Below, piece after piece: positions 26,416-35,116 of a stretch of DNA of 64,000 bases. Both the position numbers and the translations under genes were made by a program. The DNA comes from Natronococcus sp. A-GB7 (GTDB lineage Archaea; Halobacteriota; Halobacteria; Halobacteriales; Natrialbaceae), in the NCBI RefSeq assembly GCF_029688865.1, contig NZ_JARUKV010000011.1, positions 1 to 64,000 of the forward strand, in the 5' to 3' direction. Under the pieces are notes generated by a model. That model had not been told where the DNA came from. It made no database searches and was given only the letters and a program-made list of their open reading frames with translations. Every line of letters begins with the position of its first letter. Within the stretch, counting starts at the first letter, position 1.

Positions 26416-26754
26416 TCAGTCCTGCCAGGTCGGGTTCTCGCGGGGCGGGCTGAAGATGTCGACGCCCCGAACCGTCTCGTCGCCGCGGTTCTCGGCGGCG
26501 TGGGCCTGTTCCCCGGGAATCGCGTACGAGTCACCGGGACCGCAGACGAGTTCCTCGCCGTCGCTGCGGAAGGTCAACTCGCCCTCGTAAATGAATCCCG
26601 TCTGCTCGTGGGGGTGGCTGTGCTCCTCGACGGTCGCGCCGGGTTCGATCTCGAAGTGCTGGACGTTCATCTCCTCCGCGCCAGCCATGATCGCGAGGTG
26701 GACGCCGTCGGCTGCCTCCGAAGAGTCGGTATCGGAGAGGGAAACGCGTTCCAT
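26416..26754 (-). CDS. Cupin domain protein
   Basis: 112 residues, a one-domain cupin. Motif 1 is GATVEEHSHPHEQTGFIYEG with three His and a Glu as likely metal ligands, motif 2 is PGDSYAIPGEQAHAAENRG. The C-terminus ends FSPPRENPTWQD. Such proteins are often dioxygenase-like or ligand sensors; no substrate can be inferred from neighbours. Confidence 0.82.
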   Translation of the reverse strand: MERVSLSDTDSSEAADGVHLAIMAGAEEMNVQHFEIEPGATVEEHSHPHEQTGFIYEGELTFRSDGEELVCGPGDSYAIPGEQAHAAENRGDETVRGVDIFSPPRENPTWQD

Positions 26755-26859
26755 ACGTTCCGAGACGCGGGGCCGGTGCTAATAGTAGTACGCCTCGGTG
26801 ACCACTTTCACCGCGCGTGCCCAACCTTGAACTGCGGTGGCGTCCCACCTCGACGTAGC

Positions 26860-27384
26860 ATGTACGCCGTCGTCGGCTGCAGCGAGTGCTCGCACCTCTG
26901 GATGATCGAGGGTCGCTCGGAGACCACGCAGTGTCCTCGCTGTGGTTCCAGAAAGGCCTACGAGAAGCGAAAGAAGTTCGTCGAGACCGAGGACCCGGAC
27001 CACGCCCGCGACGTCCGCGCGTCGATGCTTGCGAACCGCCAGGGCGAGGGCGAGAGCTTCGCGAAGCTGGATTCCTTCTCGGATCTCGAGGAAGACGTCG
27101 CCGACGGCGTCGTCAGCGACGAGGAGTACCTCGAGGCATCGGGGCTGGACACCGACGAACTCGCAGCGGCGGGCGAGCGCGATCCACGCGGCTCGACCGA
27201 CAGCGGCAGCAAGAAGGAGATCGTCGAGCGGGCCCTCGAGGAACTCGAGCGACCGACCGAGGCGGAGGTCGCCGACTACGCGGGCGAGCGCGGCGTGTCG
27301 GCCGGCTACGTCGAGGACGCCCTCGAGAAGCTGACCAGACGCGGCGAGGTCAGCGAGAGTCGGGGACGGTATCGACGGCTCTGA
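26860..27384 (+). CDS. Zinc-ribbon/wHTH-like haloarchaeal protein (DUF5817-type)
   Basis: 174 residues. An N-terminal zinc ribbon, CSECSHLWMIE then CPRCGSRKAYEKRKKF (residues ~7-40), resembles those of transcription or rRNA-binding proteins. The C-terminal ~60 residues (KEIVERALEELERPTEAEVA ... YVEDALEKLTRRGEVSESRG) look like a small winged helix. Together they suggest a nucleic-acid-binding protein. The family number is from memory and less certain than the domain description. The ATG at 26860 starts exactly at the zinc ribbon. Confidence 0.7.
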   Translation: MYAVVGCSECSHLWMIEGRSETTQCPRCGSRKAYEKRKKFVETEDPDHARDVRASMLANRQGEGESFAKLDSFSDLEEDVADGVVSDEEYLEASGLDTDELAAAGERDPRGSTDSGSKKEIVERALEELERPTEAEVADYAGERGVSAGYVEDALEKLTRRGEVSESRGRYRRL

Positions 27385-27462
27385 GCGCGGCGCCGCTTCC
27401 GAGGTCGAATCGAAGGCCCTCGAGCGGCAGTTCTTTGCACCCCCGTACGGTACGAAACGACA

Positions 27463-27819
27463 ATGGACGAGACGGTCGACGTGCAGGCGGTGACGATCGG
27501 CGTCGGGACAGTAGTCGCGATCGCGGCGCTGGTCTACGGCGCCGCCGTCGGCGACTCGCTGCTCGGCGTCGACACCACGACGCTTTCGATCGGCGCGTTC
27601 GCCCTGACGTTCGGCGCCCTCGCGGTTCTCCACGGCGCGTACGGACGACGAGACTTCGCCGTCGCCTACGGCGTCGCCGGGATCGGATTGGGAGTCGTCG
27701 CCGTCGCCTCGAGCGGCCTCGGGGTGCTCGGCGGCTACCTCCTGCTCGCCGTCGGCGGAGGGTACGTCGCGGTCGCGACGGTCCGCGCTCGAGACGACGC
27801 CCGGACGCTGCCGCAGTAG
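27463..27819 (+). CDS. Hypothetical membrane protein
   Basis: 118 residues with four hydrophobic helices (about 8-28, 38-58, 64-82, 84-103) and short loops rich in Gly/Ala/Val. No family recognised. It follows the zinc-ribbon gene by 78 bp in the same direction and is convergent with the TrkA-like gene. Confidence 0.6.
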   Translation: MDETVDVQAVTIGVGTVVAIAALVYGAAVGDSLLGVDTTTLSIGAFALTFGALAVLHGAYGRRDFAVAYGVAGIGLGVVAVASSGLGVLGGYLLLAVGGGYVAVATVRARDDARTLPQ

Positions 27820-27853
27820 CACGATCGGGACGAGTCTCGACGACGGCTACCGA

Positions 27854-28534
27854 TCAGGGTCCGGTTCCGACCGTCCTGACGGTTCCCGAGAGGAGCGTTG
27901 CTACTTCGTCTAGGTCGTCGGGATCGACCGCGACGATGTACTGGTGGTTCGCCTCGAGGATCGTATTGGCCCTGGCGACGTGGCTCGCGTCTGCGTCCGT
28001 GATGACGAGACAGCCGTCGGGGAGAGGGGCGTCGGCGAGGGTCTCGCCGACGAGCGGGGCGTCCTCGCCCACCTTCACGCGAACGATCTCGATGTCCCCG
28101 GTCAACGCGTTGAACACGCGGGGCGCGTTGCCGACGATCTCGTTCGCGATGAGCCTCGCCCCGGCCGCTTCAGGGTAGACGACGCTGTCGACCAGTTCGC
28201 CGTACTCGTGTCTGGACTCGGTGTCGGTTCGCAGGATCGTGTAGATCGACTCGTTCATTCGCTGGGCCGCCAGGCAAACGGCCAGGTTCGTCGCGCCGTC
28301 CTCCGTGAGCGCGGCGATCGTCTCGCTCGCCGCCGGGTTAGCCTCCCGAAGCACGGGTGGCAGCGTCGCGTCGGCCTCGATCACGGTTGGGAAGTGCTCG
28401 TCGATCTCCTCGCAGCGGAGGGGATCCCGCTCGATGACGACGACCTCGTGACCGTAGCCGTCGAGCAGTCGGCCCGCGCGGTAGCCGACGCGTCCGCCGC
28501 CGACGATGATTACGCGTAGCGAATCTGTAGACAT
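27854..28534 (-). CDS. TrkA-like NAD-binding protein with RCK C-domain
   Basis: 226 residues. The N-terminal Rossmann domain begins IIVGGGRVGYRAGRLL and continues HEVVVIERDPLRCEEI with an acidic residue for the NAD ribose. The C-terminal ~70 residues (IEIVRVKVGEDAPLVGETLA ... GCLVITDADAS) match the TrkA-C/RCK ligand-binding fold. Such cytoplasmic subunits gate K+ channels or K+ transporters. No transporter gene is adjacent, so the partner is elsewhere. Confidence 0.85.
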   Translation of the reverse strand: MSTDSLRVIIVGGGRVGYRAGRLLDGYGHEVVVIERDPLRCEEIDEHFPTVIEADATLPPVLREANPAASETIAALTEDGATNLAVCLAAQRMNESIYTILRTDTESRHEYGELVDSVVYPEAAGARLIANEIVGNAPRVFNALTGDIEIVRVKVGEDAPLVGETLADAPLPDGCLVITDADASHVARANTILEANHQYIVAVDPDDLDEVATLLSGTVRTVGTGP

Positions 28535-28680
28535 GCGATCGATCGTGTCTTCCCTTCGCGTTCGGTTTTCTTAGTGGTATGCCAACACATAACGTAGCCG
28601 ATACGCTCTCCGCCGGGAGACCGGAGTCGAGAGAGATGTCTCACGACTCGCAGGTGGATCGAGCGTAGCTTCCGTCGACG

Positions 28681-29907
28681 CTATCGCCCGAGATCCTCGT
28701 GAGCGCTCGCGAGGTGGTTCGACGCCAGCGCCGCGAGAAGCGAAAGTTCGCCCGCCAGCGCGCCGACGGCGATGATTTCGGCCAGGGCGTCGGCGTTCGA
28801 GCCCGCGGGATCGCCCCCGCCCCGGAGCCCGAGCACGTCGAGGGCCTCCGACTGCGTGGGGAGTTTGGTGCCGCCGCCGACGGTGCCGACCTCGAGCGAG
28901 GCCATCGAAACCGACGCGTAGAGGTCCGTGGCGCCGTCTTCTGCGTTCCGAGTGTCCATCGTCGTGATCGCGTTCGCGCCCTCGACGACCTGGGCCTCGT
29001 CCTGTCCGGTCGCGAGGAACGCGGCGCCGACGACGTTGGCGGCGTGGGCGTTGAAGCCCAGGCTGCCGGCCTTCGCGCTCCCGACGAGGTTCTTCCGGGT
29101 GTTTGCCTCGACGATCGCTTCGGCGGTGGTGTGCAGGCGATCCTCGACGAGGTCGCCGGGGATCACGACGTCGGCGGTAACCGATCGGCCCCGCCCTTCG
29201 ACGGCGTTGATCGCCGCGGGCTTCTTATCGGAGCAGAGGTTCCCCGACAGGGCGACCAGCGAGGCCGGCGTCTCGCCCTCGACGACCTCGCAGGCTGCCT
29301 CGGTCGCGATCGTGGCCATGTTCATCCCCATCGCGTCCTTCGTGTCGTAGGCGAAGCGCAGGTAGACCGAGTCGCCGACGACGTACGGTTCGACCCCGAG
29401 CAACTCACCGTGGCTCGTCGTCGATTCGGCCGCCTCGCGAAGCGCCTCGAGGTTGTCCTCGACCCACTCGACGGTCTCGGCGGCTTCGGCGACGCCGTCG
29501 ACCCGAAACACGGGGGCGCGGGTCATTCCGTTCTTTGTGACCCGGGCGTCGGCGCCGTCCGCCGAGCGAATCACCGAGAGCCCGCGGTTGACCGACGCCA
29601 AAAGCGCGCCCTCGGTCGTCGCCAGCGGCAGGTAGTGCTCGCCGTCGGCGGCGCCGCCGGAGACGGCGACGGGGCCGACGACTCCCAGGGGGACCTGGGC
29701 CGCGCCGATCATGTTCTCGATGTTCGGCTCCGCCCGCTCGGCCGGGAACGCGTAGTCGCCGATCGTCTCGAGATCGGCGTCGGTCTCGCGCTCGACGAGC
29801 AGGCGGCGGGCCTCGGCTGCGGTGTCGAAGTCGGCCTCGGCCTCGAGTTCGTGGATGCGAAGCTCCCCCTCTTGGACCCTGTCGGCGAGGGACGCGGGAT
29901 CTGTCAT
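28681..29907 (-). CDS. hmgA: HMG-CoA reductase, class I (mevalonate pathway)
   Basis: 408 residues, standard haloarchaeal length. It reduces HMG-CoA to mevalonate, the committed step to the isoprenoid chains of archaeal lipids. The catalytic set is visible: Glu in IENMIGAAQVPLGVVGP, Lys in CSDKKPAAINAVEGRG, Asp in GANAITTMDTRNAEDGATDL, and His in LAALASNHLASAH near the C-terminus. The nucleotide region DAMGMNMATIATEA is also present. Neighbours are unrelated. Confidence 0.97.
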   Translation of the reverse strand: MTDPASLADRVQEGELRIHELEAEADFDTAAEARRLLVERETDADLETIGDYAFPAERAEPNIENMIGAAQVPLGVVGPVAVSGGAADGEHYLPLATTEGALLASVNRGLSVIRSADGADARVTKNGMTRAPVFRVDGVAEAAETVEWVEDNLEALREAAESTTSHGELLGVEPYVVGDSVYLRFAYDTKDAMGMNMATIATEAACEVVEGETPASLVALSGNLCSDKKPAAINAVEGRGRSVTADVVIPGDLVEDRLHTTAEAIVEANTRKNLVGSAKAGSLGFNAHAANVVGAAFLATGQDEAQVVEGANAITTMDTRNAEDGATDLYASVSMASLEVGTVGGGTKLPTQSEALDVLGLRGGGDPAGSNADALAEIIAVGALAGELSLLAALASNHLASAHEDLGR

Positions 29908-29949
29908 GGTGGGGCCAACACGCGGGCCCGCCCTAAGGATTGCTGATCG

Positions 29950-30354
29950 TCACGGCGCCTCCACTCTCGAAGCGTCGACCGCGTCCTCGTCGCTGACCGA
30001 CGCCCGGTAGGCCGCGCGGGCCTCGTACCAGAACGCCAGGGCGAGCGTGGCTCCGGCTATTCCCAGTACGAGCAGATCCTGAGAGCGACCCGCGACGCTC
30101 CCGGCCTGGAGCGCGTACAGCCCAGAGACACCCGCGACGAGCCAGAGTCGGATCCGGGACGGGATCTCGTCGTCGGTCCGTGCGAGGTACAGCTGTGGGA
30201 GGACGATCGGGATCCCGACCAGCACGACAAACCCCACGACGGGCGACTCCGTCGCGGCGCGTCCCCATCTCCCCTCGAGAACCGCGAGTCCGGCGAGGGC
30301 GAGCACGAACACGCCGAAGGAGGCCAGGATCGCACGGTTCTCGCGGCTCGGCAT
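29950..30354 (-). CDS. Hypothetical four-helix membrane protein
   Basis: 134 residues; hydrophobic helices at about 8-26, 38-55, 72-88 and 93-112, with an acidic C-terminus (SDEDAVDASRVEAP). Located upstream of hmgA in the same direction with a 42-bp gap, so it may be co-transcribed, but no function can be read from the sequence. Confidence 0.6.
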   Translation of the reverse strand: MPSRENRAILASFGVFVLALAGLAVLEGRWGRAATESPVVGFVVLVGIPIVLPQLYLARTDDEIPSRIRLWLVAGVSGLYALQAGSVAGRSQDLLVLGIAGATLALAFWYEARAAYRASVSDEDAVDASRVEAP

Positions 30355-30473
30355 GCAGGCCCCTTCGTTTCGGGGAACCTACTATTTTATGGCCTGAGAC
30401 GACTGGCTCGAAACTGGACGCCCTCGAGACGGCGACCACTACCGTTTTGCTCCTCGCGTGTGGGATCTTACCT

Positions 30474-32048
30474 ATGACCGAGGCTGCCGATCTGGTGGTG
30501 ACGAACGCGCGGATCTACACGCTCGCGGGCGACGGCGACGACGAGGCCGAACCCGACCCCGAGGAGGCGCTGGCCGTCCGGGACGGCGAGGTCGTCCGCG
30601 TCGGGGATACGTACGAGATCGAGTTCCTCGAGGGCGTCGAGACCGAGCGGATCGACTGCGAGGGACGGGTCGTGCTCCCGGGCTTCGTCGACGCTCACAC
30701 GCACATCGAAAACGCGGGCCGCTACCTGGTCCACGCCGACCTCTCGGACGCCGACGACGCCGCGGACTGTCTGGATCGCCTCGCCGAACGAGCCGCGGAG
30801 ACGGAGTCGGGATGGATCCAGGGCTTTGGCTACGACGAGAGCGAGTGGGACGGCGACCACGGCTACCTCACCCGAGACCAGCTCGATCGGGTAAGCGAGG
30901 ACCGACCGGTCGTCGCCCTGCGGATCGACATGCACGCCGCGTCGCTGAACTCGGCCGCCCTCGAGGCCCTCGAGGGGAAGCTGCCCGAGAGCGACGTCCG
31001 CCGCGCGGGCGGGGAGCCGACCGGGGTCGTCGTCGAGGACGCCGCCGAGCGGGTCCGCGAGCACATCGCCCCCGGCTACGACGAGACCCGGGAGCTGGTC
31101 ACCGCGGGCCTCGAGCGAGCGGCCTCAAAAGGCGTGACGGCCGTCCACGACATGGTTCGTAACTCCCGGTCGCCCCAGGTCTACCGCGACCTCGAGGCCA
31201 CCGGCGAGCTGCCGATCCGGGTGCGGATCAACTACTGGGCCGACCACCTCGAGAGCGCGATCGAGCTCGGGCTCGCGACGAACGCGGGCAGCGACCGGGT
31301 GCGGACGGGCGCGATCAAGACCTACACCGACGGCAGCATCGGCGCGCGGACGGCGAAGCTGTTCGAACCCTACGAGCCCGACGAGAGCGAGGCCGAACCC
31401 GATTCCGGGGACGACGGGGAGTGGGTCATCACTCCCGACGAGCTCGAGGAAATCGTCGAGCGAGCCGACGGCGCGGGCTTTCAGGTGACCGCCCACGCGA
31501 TCGGCGACGAGGCGATCGAGGAGGCGCTGGCGGCCCTCGAGACTACCGGCGACCCAGCCAGCAGGCGCCACCGGATCGAACACCTCGAGCTGGCGACCGA
31601 CGACCAACTCGAGCGACTCGCCGAGGCGGGGATCGTCGCCTCGATGCAGCCGAACTTCCACCAGTGGGCCGGCGACGGCGGGCTCTACGACCAGCGACTC
31701 GGCGTCGAGCGACGCGAGCGGACGAATCGTCTTCGGGAGGTGCTCGAGCACGGGATTCCGCTCGCGTTCGGCTCGGACTGCATGCCGCTGGACCCACTGT
31801 TAGGAATCCACCACGCGGTGAACGCGCCGACCGAGCCCCAGCGGCTCTCGGTCACCGAGGCGATCCGGGCGTACACCTCTGGAGCGGCCTACGCCGGCTT
31901 CGACGAGGATCGGCTGGGAACGCTCGAGGTCGGCAAACGAGCCGACATCGTCGTCCTCGAGGACTCGCCGTGGGCCCAGCCGGAGCGGATCGACGGAATC
32001 GACGTGGCGACGACGATGGTCGACGGCGAGGTCGTCTTCGAGCGCTAG
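30474..32048 (+). CDS. Amidohydrolase, YtcJ-like
   Basis: 524 residues of the amidohydrolase superfamily. The metal-binding HxH is DAHTHIENAGRYL near residue 80; GAIKTYTDGSIGARTAKL provides the conserved Lys; VTAHAIGDEAIEEAL the next His; RIEHLELAT another His; and FGSDCMPLDPLLG the catalytic Asp. YtcJ-type enzymes hydrolyse amide bonds of exogenous compounds, substrate unknown here. The start at 30474 (MTEAADLVVTNARIYTL) is at the beginning of homology. An acidic insertion near residue 310 is typical of halophilic adaptation. Confidence 0.87.
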   Translation: MTEAADLVVTNARIYTLAGDGDDEAEPDPEEALAVRDGEVVRVGDTYEIEFLEGVETERIDCEGRVVLPGFVDAHTHIENAGRYLVHADLSDADDAADCLDRLAERAAETESGWIQGFGYDESEWDGDHGYLTRDQLDRVSEDRPVVALRIDMHAASLNSAALEALEGKLPESDVRRAGGEPTGVVVEDAAERVREHIAPGYDETRELVTAGLERAASKGVTAVHDMVRNSRSPQVYRDLEATGELPIRVRINYWADHLESAIELGLATNAGSDRVRTGAIKTYTDGSIGARTAKLFEPYEPDESEAEPDSGDDGEWVITPDELEEIVERADGAGFQVTAHAIGDEAIEEALAALETTGDPASRRHRIEHLELATDDQLERLAEAGIVASMQPNFHQWAGDGGLYDQRLGVERRERTNRLREVLEHGIPLAFGSDCMPLDPLLGIHHAVNAPTEPQRLSVTEAIRAYTSGAAYAGFDEDRLGTLEVGKRADIVVLEDSPWAQPERIDGIDVATTMVDGEVVFER

Positions 32049-32194
32049 CGGAGACCGATCCGACGCCACCGCTACGGGAGCCGTTAGGAGTCGACGACGC
32101 GTCGCCGATCGATTTCGTCGGGAACCATCGAACACATAGAAACGTTGTTGTGTTGTAAGGATTAAGACGACAAGTCGTGTACACCCAATGACAG

Positions 32195-32980
32195 ATGGTG
32201 GCATACGACACTGGTCCGGGGGCGGCCGCGGTAACGGCCGAGAGCGTCCGCCGAACGTACCACCTCGCCGAGCCGATTCACGCCGTCGACGGCGTCTCGC
32301 TGTCGCTGGGTGAGGGTTCGTTCACGGCCGTTATGGGGCCGAGCGGCTCCGGGAAGTCGACGCTGATGAACCTCGTCGGCTGTCTCGATACGCCCGACGA
32401 GGGGCGGATCGAGGTCGACGGACGCTCGGTCGGGGAACTGTCCGATACCGAACGGGCGCGGCTGCGGGGCACCGAAATCGGGTTCGTCTTCCAGACGTTC
32501 AACCTGATGCCGCGGCTGACCGCCGTCGAGAACGTACGGCTGCCGATGGTGTTTCACGACGGCGTCGACGCCGATCGACAGGAGCGGGCACAAACTCTGC
32601 TCGAGCGAGTCGGTCTCGGCGACCGCCTCGAGCACGAGCCAAGCGAGCTCTCGGGCGGCCAGCGCCAACGCGTCGCCCTCGCGCGGGCACTGGCGAACGA
32701 GCCGACGCTGGTGCTGGCCGACGAGCCGACGGGGAACCTCGACACGGAGACCGAAGCCGAGATCATGGAGCTGCTGGTCGAACTCAACGAGGCGGGCGCG
32801 ACGATCCTGCTGGTCACCCACGAGCGGGCGGTCGCCGAGTACGCCGACCACGTCGTTCACCTGCTCGACGGGAAGATCGAGGACCTCGAGCACCTGAGCG
32901 ACGCCCGCGACGTGACGGCTCGCGAGCAAGCGACGGAAGGGGCGGGGAACCGACGACCGACGGGGGAGGGTGAGGCGTGA
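32195..32980 (+). CDS. ABC transporter ATP-binding protein, MacB/LolD type
   Basis: 261 residues. Walker A GPSGSGKST near residue 50, Q-loop FVFQTFNLMPRL, signature LSGGQRQRVALARAL, Walker B LVLADEPTGNLDTET and the H-loop VTHER are all intact. The subfamily pattern (TFNLMPRLTAVENVRLP) fits MacB/LolD ATPases, which drive mechanotransmission-type permeases rather than import. It overlaps the permease gene by four bases (GTGA), indicating translational coupling. Confidence 0.93.
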   Translation: MVAYDTGPGAAAVTAESVRRTYHLAEPIHAVDGVSLSLGEGSFTAVMGPSGSGKSTLMNLVGCLDTPDEGRIEVDGRSVGELSDTERARLRGTEIGFVFQTFNLMPRLTAVENVRLPMVFHDGVDADRQERAQTLLERVGLGDRLEHEPSELSGGQRQRVALARALANEPTLVLADEPTGNLDTETEAEIMELLVELNEAGATILLVTHERAVAEYADHVVHLLDGKIEDLEHLSDARDVTAREQATEGAGNRRPTGEGEA

Positions 32981-34200
32981 ACCTCCGAGAGAGCCTGCGG
33001 ATCAGCTGGCGCTCGATCAGGGCCCACAAGCTGCGTTCGGCGCTGACGACGCTGGGCGTCATCATCGGTATCGCCGCCGTCATCACGTTCATGGTGCTCG
33101 GCGGTGGGTTCTCCGAGGATATCGTCGGCGACATCGAGGCCGAGCAGGAGCCCTCGATGACGGTCCAGACCCAGACCACGCCGGAGGACGGGTTCGGCGT
33201 CATGCTGGTCGAGACGCCGATCTACACCGAGAGCGACGTCGACGCGCTCGAGCAGCGGGAGGGAGTCGAGTACGTCGCGCCACAGGGATCGCTCGACGTG
33301 GTCCAGACGACGGCCGACGACGAGCAACTGACCGGCGCCGTCGACGCCCAGGCGACCACGGCCGACCGGTTCGAGCACGCGACGTTCGTCGACGGCGAAC
33401 CGTTCGACGGCGCGGACGAGGCGGTCGTCAACGAGCAGGCCGGCCAGGCCTTCGAGGCGAACCTCTCGGCGGGCGACGAGCTCGAACTCACCTTCGAGGA
33501 CGGCGAGACGACGACCGTGACGGTTGCCGGCGTCGTCGAGAGCGAACTCGGCGACCAGACGCCGCCACAGGTGTTCGTTCCCGCCGACGAACACTACACG
33601 ACGACCGTCGAGACGCCCGACGGCGACGAGGAACGGGCATACCCGACCCTGCAGATCGGTGCCGAGGGGCTCGACGACGTCGACCCGGTTCAGGAGACCG
33701 CCGTCGACTACCTCGAGGACGAGTCCCACGCGGCCGAGCTGAAAGAGGACGACGACGAGATCGCCGTCCAGACCGTCGAGGACGCTATCGAGCAGTTCGA
33801 CGACCTCGTCGGACAGCTCACGGTCTTCATCGGTGCCGTCGCCGGGATTGCCCTCGTCGTCGGCTCGATCGGAATCGCCAACATCATGATCGTCAGCGTC
33901 ACCGAGCGAACCCGGGAGATCGGGATCATGAAGGCCGTCGGCGCCACGAAACGCGATATCATGCAGCTGTTTCTCGTCGAGTCGGTCGTGCTGGGCGTGA
34001 TCGGCGCGGTCGTCGGCGTCGCCGCCGGACTCGGCTTCGGCTACCTCGGCGTGTGGCTGCTCGGCTGGCCGATGGTGTACCCCCTCGAGTGGGTCGCCGT
34101 CGCGGTCGCCGTCGGAATCGGCGTCGGAGTCGTCTCCGGACTCTACCCCGCCTGGCGGGGCGCTCGCGTGGATCCGATCGAGGCGTTGCGCCACGAGTAG
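32977..34200 (+). CDS. ABC transporter permease, MacB-like
   Basis: 407 residues. One N-terminal helix (RSIRAHKLRSALTTLGVIIG) is followed by a large extracytoplasmic MacB-type domain (~residues 45-265) and three C-terminal helices with the FtsX core (IMIVSVTERTREIGIMKAVG). GTG start in the overlap with the ATPase stop codon. The pair probably exports or releases a lipid, peptide or lipoprotein; no cargo gene is adjacent. The extracytoplasmic domain is highly acidic. Confidence 0.92.
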   Translation: MNLRESLRISWRSIRAHKLRSALTTLGVIIGIAAVITFMVLGGGFSEDIVGDIEAEQEPSMTVQTQTTPEDGFGVMLVETPIYTESDVDALEQREGVEYVAPQGSLDVVQTTADDEQLTGAVDAQATTADRFEHATFVDGEPFDGADEAVVNEQAGQAFEANLSAGDELELTFEDGETTTVTVAGVVESELGDQTPPQVFVPADEHYTTTVETPDGDEERAYPTLQIGAEGLDDVDPVQETAVDYLEDESHAAELKEDDDEIAVQTVEDAIEQFDDLVGQLTVFIGAVAGIALVVGSIGIANIMIVSVTERTREIGIMKAVGATKRDIMQLFLVESVVLGVIGAVVGVAAGLGFGYLGVWLLGWPMVYPLEWVAVAVAVGIGVGVVSGLYPAWRGARVDPIEALRHE

Positions 34201-34281
34201 CGACGTCCGGAGACATCCCGACACCGACGTATCGGATTTCGCACCAGTATCGTTATTGTCATCTCGCGACGATACGGACGT

Positions 34282-35043
34282 ATGTTCGGTCCACTGCTCA
34301 TCCTCGGTGGGCTCGTCGCCCTCGCGATCGGCTGCCTGAAACTGCGGCCGGCTTACTACGTCTACCGCGGCGAAACGGACGACGTCGTCGCGGTCGAGCG
34401 CGCCGAGGGGCCGGTCGAACTCGAGGGGACCGCGAGTCCGATCGACGATCCGCTCCAGGCGCCGATCACGGGGACGGACACCCTCGCCTACGAGTACGAG
34501 GTCGAGGAGTACCGCTCGAGCGGGAAGAACTCCTCCTGGAAGACCGTCGACGAGGGACGGGCGGCGACGGCGTTCCGGCTCGAGGACGCGACCGCGAGCG
34601 TCCGGGTCGAGCCCGCGGGCGCCGAGTTGGCGCTGTCGACCGACACGACGATCGAGGTCGACGGCGGCGAGCCCGAGCCCGAACCGATCCGGGAGTTTCT
34701 CGCCCACGAGTCCGACCTCGAGTCCGAGAACACCTCGCTCGACCTGAAGGTGGTCGAGCTCGCGACCGGGAACGACCGCCGGTACCACGAGCGCCGGCTC
34801 GAGCCCGGCGGCGAGGCGTACGTGTTCGGTCAGTCGAGCTACGACGTCGACGCCCGCGAGACGATGCGGGACGTTAGCGCGGTCGTGAGCGACGGTGACG
34901 GAACGCCGGCGTTCGTCGTCTCGGACGCCAGCCAGGACGGGACCGCCCGACTCCTCGCGACGCGACAGCTGCCCTGGCTGGTCGGCGGTCTGCTCGCGAT
35001 CGGCGTCGGGGTCTGGCTGTTGCCCTCGTCGGCGCTGTTCTGA
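34282..35043 (+). CDS. GIDE-domain membrane protein (MUL1-like)
   Basis: 253 residues. An N-terminal helix (LLILGGLVALAIGCLKL) leads into a domain resembling the GIDE domain of mitochondrial MUL1/MAPL: VELEGTASPIDDPLQAPITG, then TLAYEYEVEEY, then ATAFRLEDATASVRVEPAGAEL. A second helix (WLVGGLLAIGVGVWLLP) ends the protein. No RING finger is present, so no ubiquitin-ligase function is implied. It follows the MacB-like permease by 81 bp in the same direction and may belong to the same system. Confidence 0.65.
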   Translation: MFGPLLILGGLVALAIGCLKLRPAYYVYRGETDDVVAVERAEGPVELEGTASPIDDPLQAPITGTDTLAYEYEVEEYRSSGKNSSWKTVDEGRAATAFRLEDATASVRVEPAGAELALSTDTTIEVDGGEPEPEPIREFLAHESDLESENTSLDLKVVELATGNDRRYHERRLEPGGEAYVFGQSSYDVDARETMRDVSAVVSDGDGTPAFVVSDASQDGTARLLATRQLPWLVGGLLAIGVGVWLLPSSALF

Positions 35044-35116
35044 GCCCGAGAAGACGCCGTCGATTCCTCGAGCGACGGCACCGACGCTTTTGTCCCCGCC
35101 TGTCGTCGGCACATCC

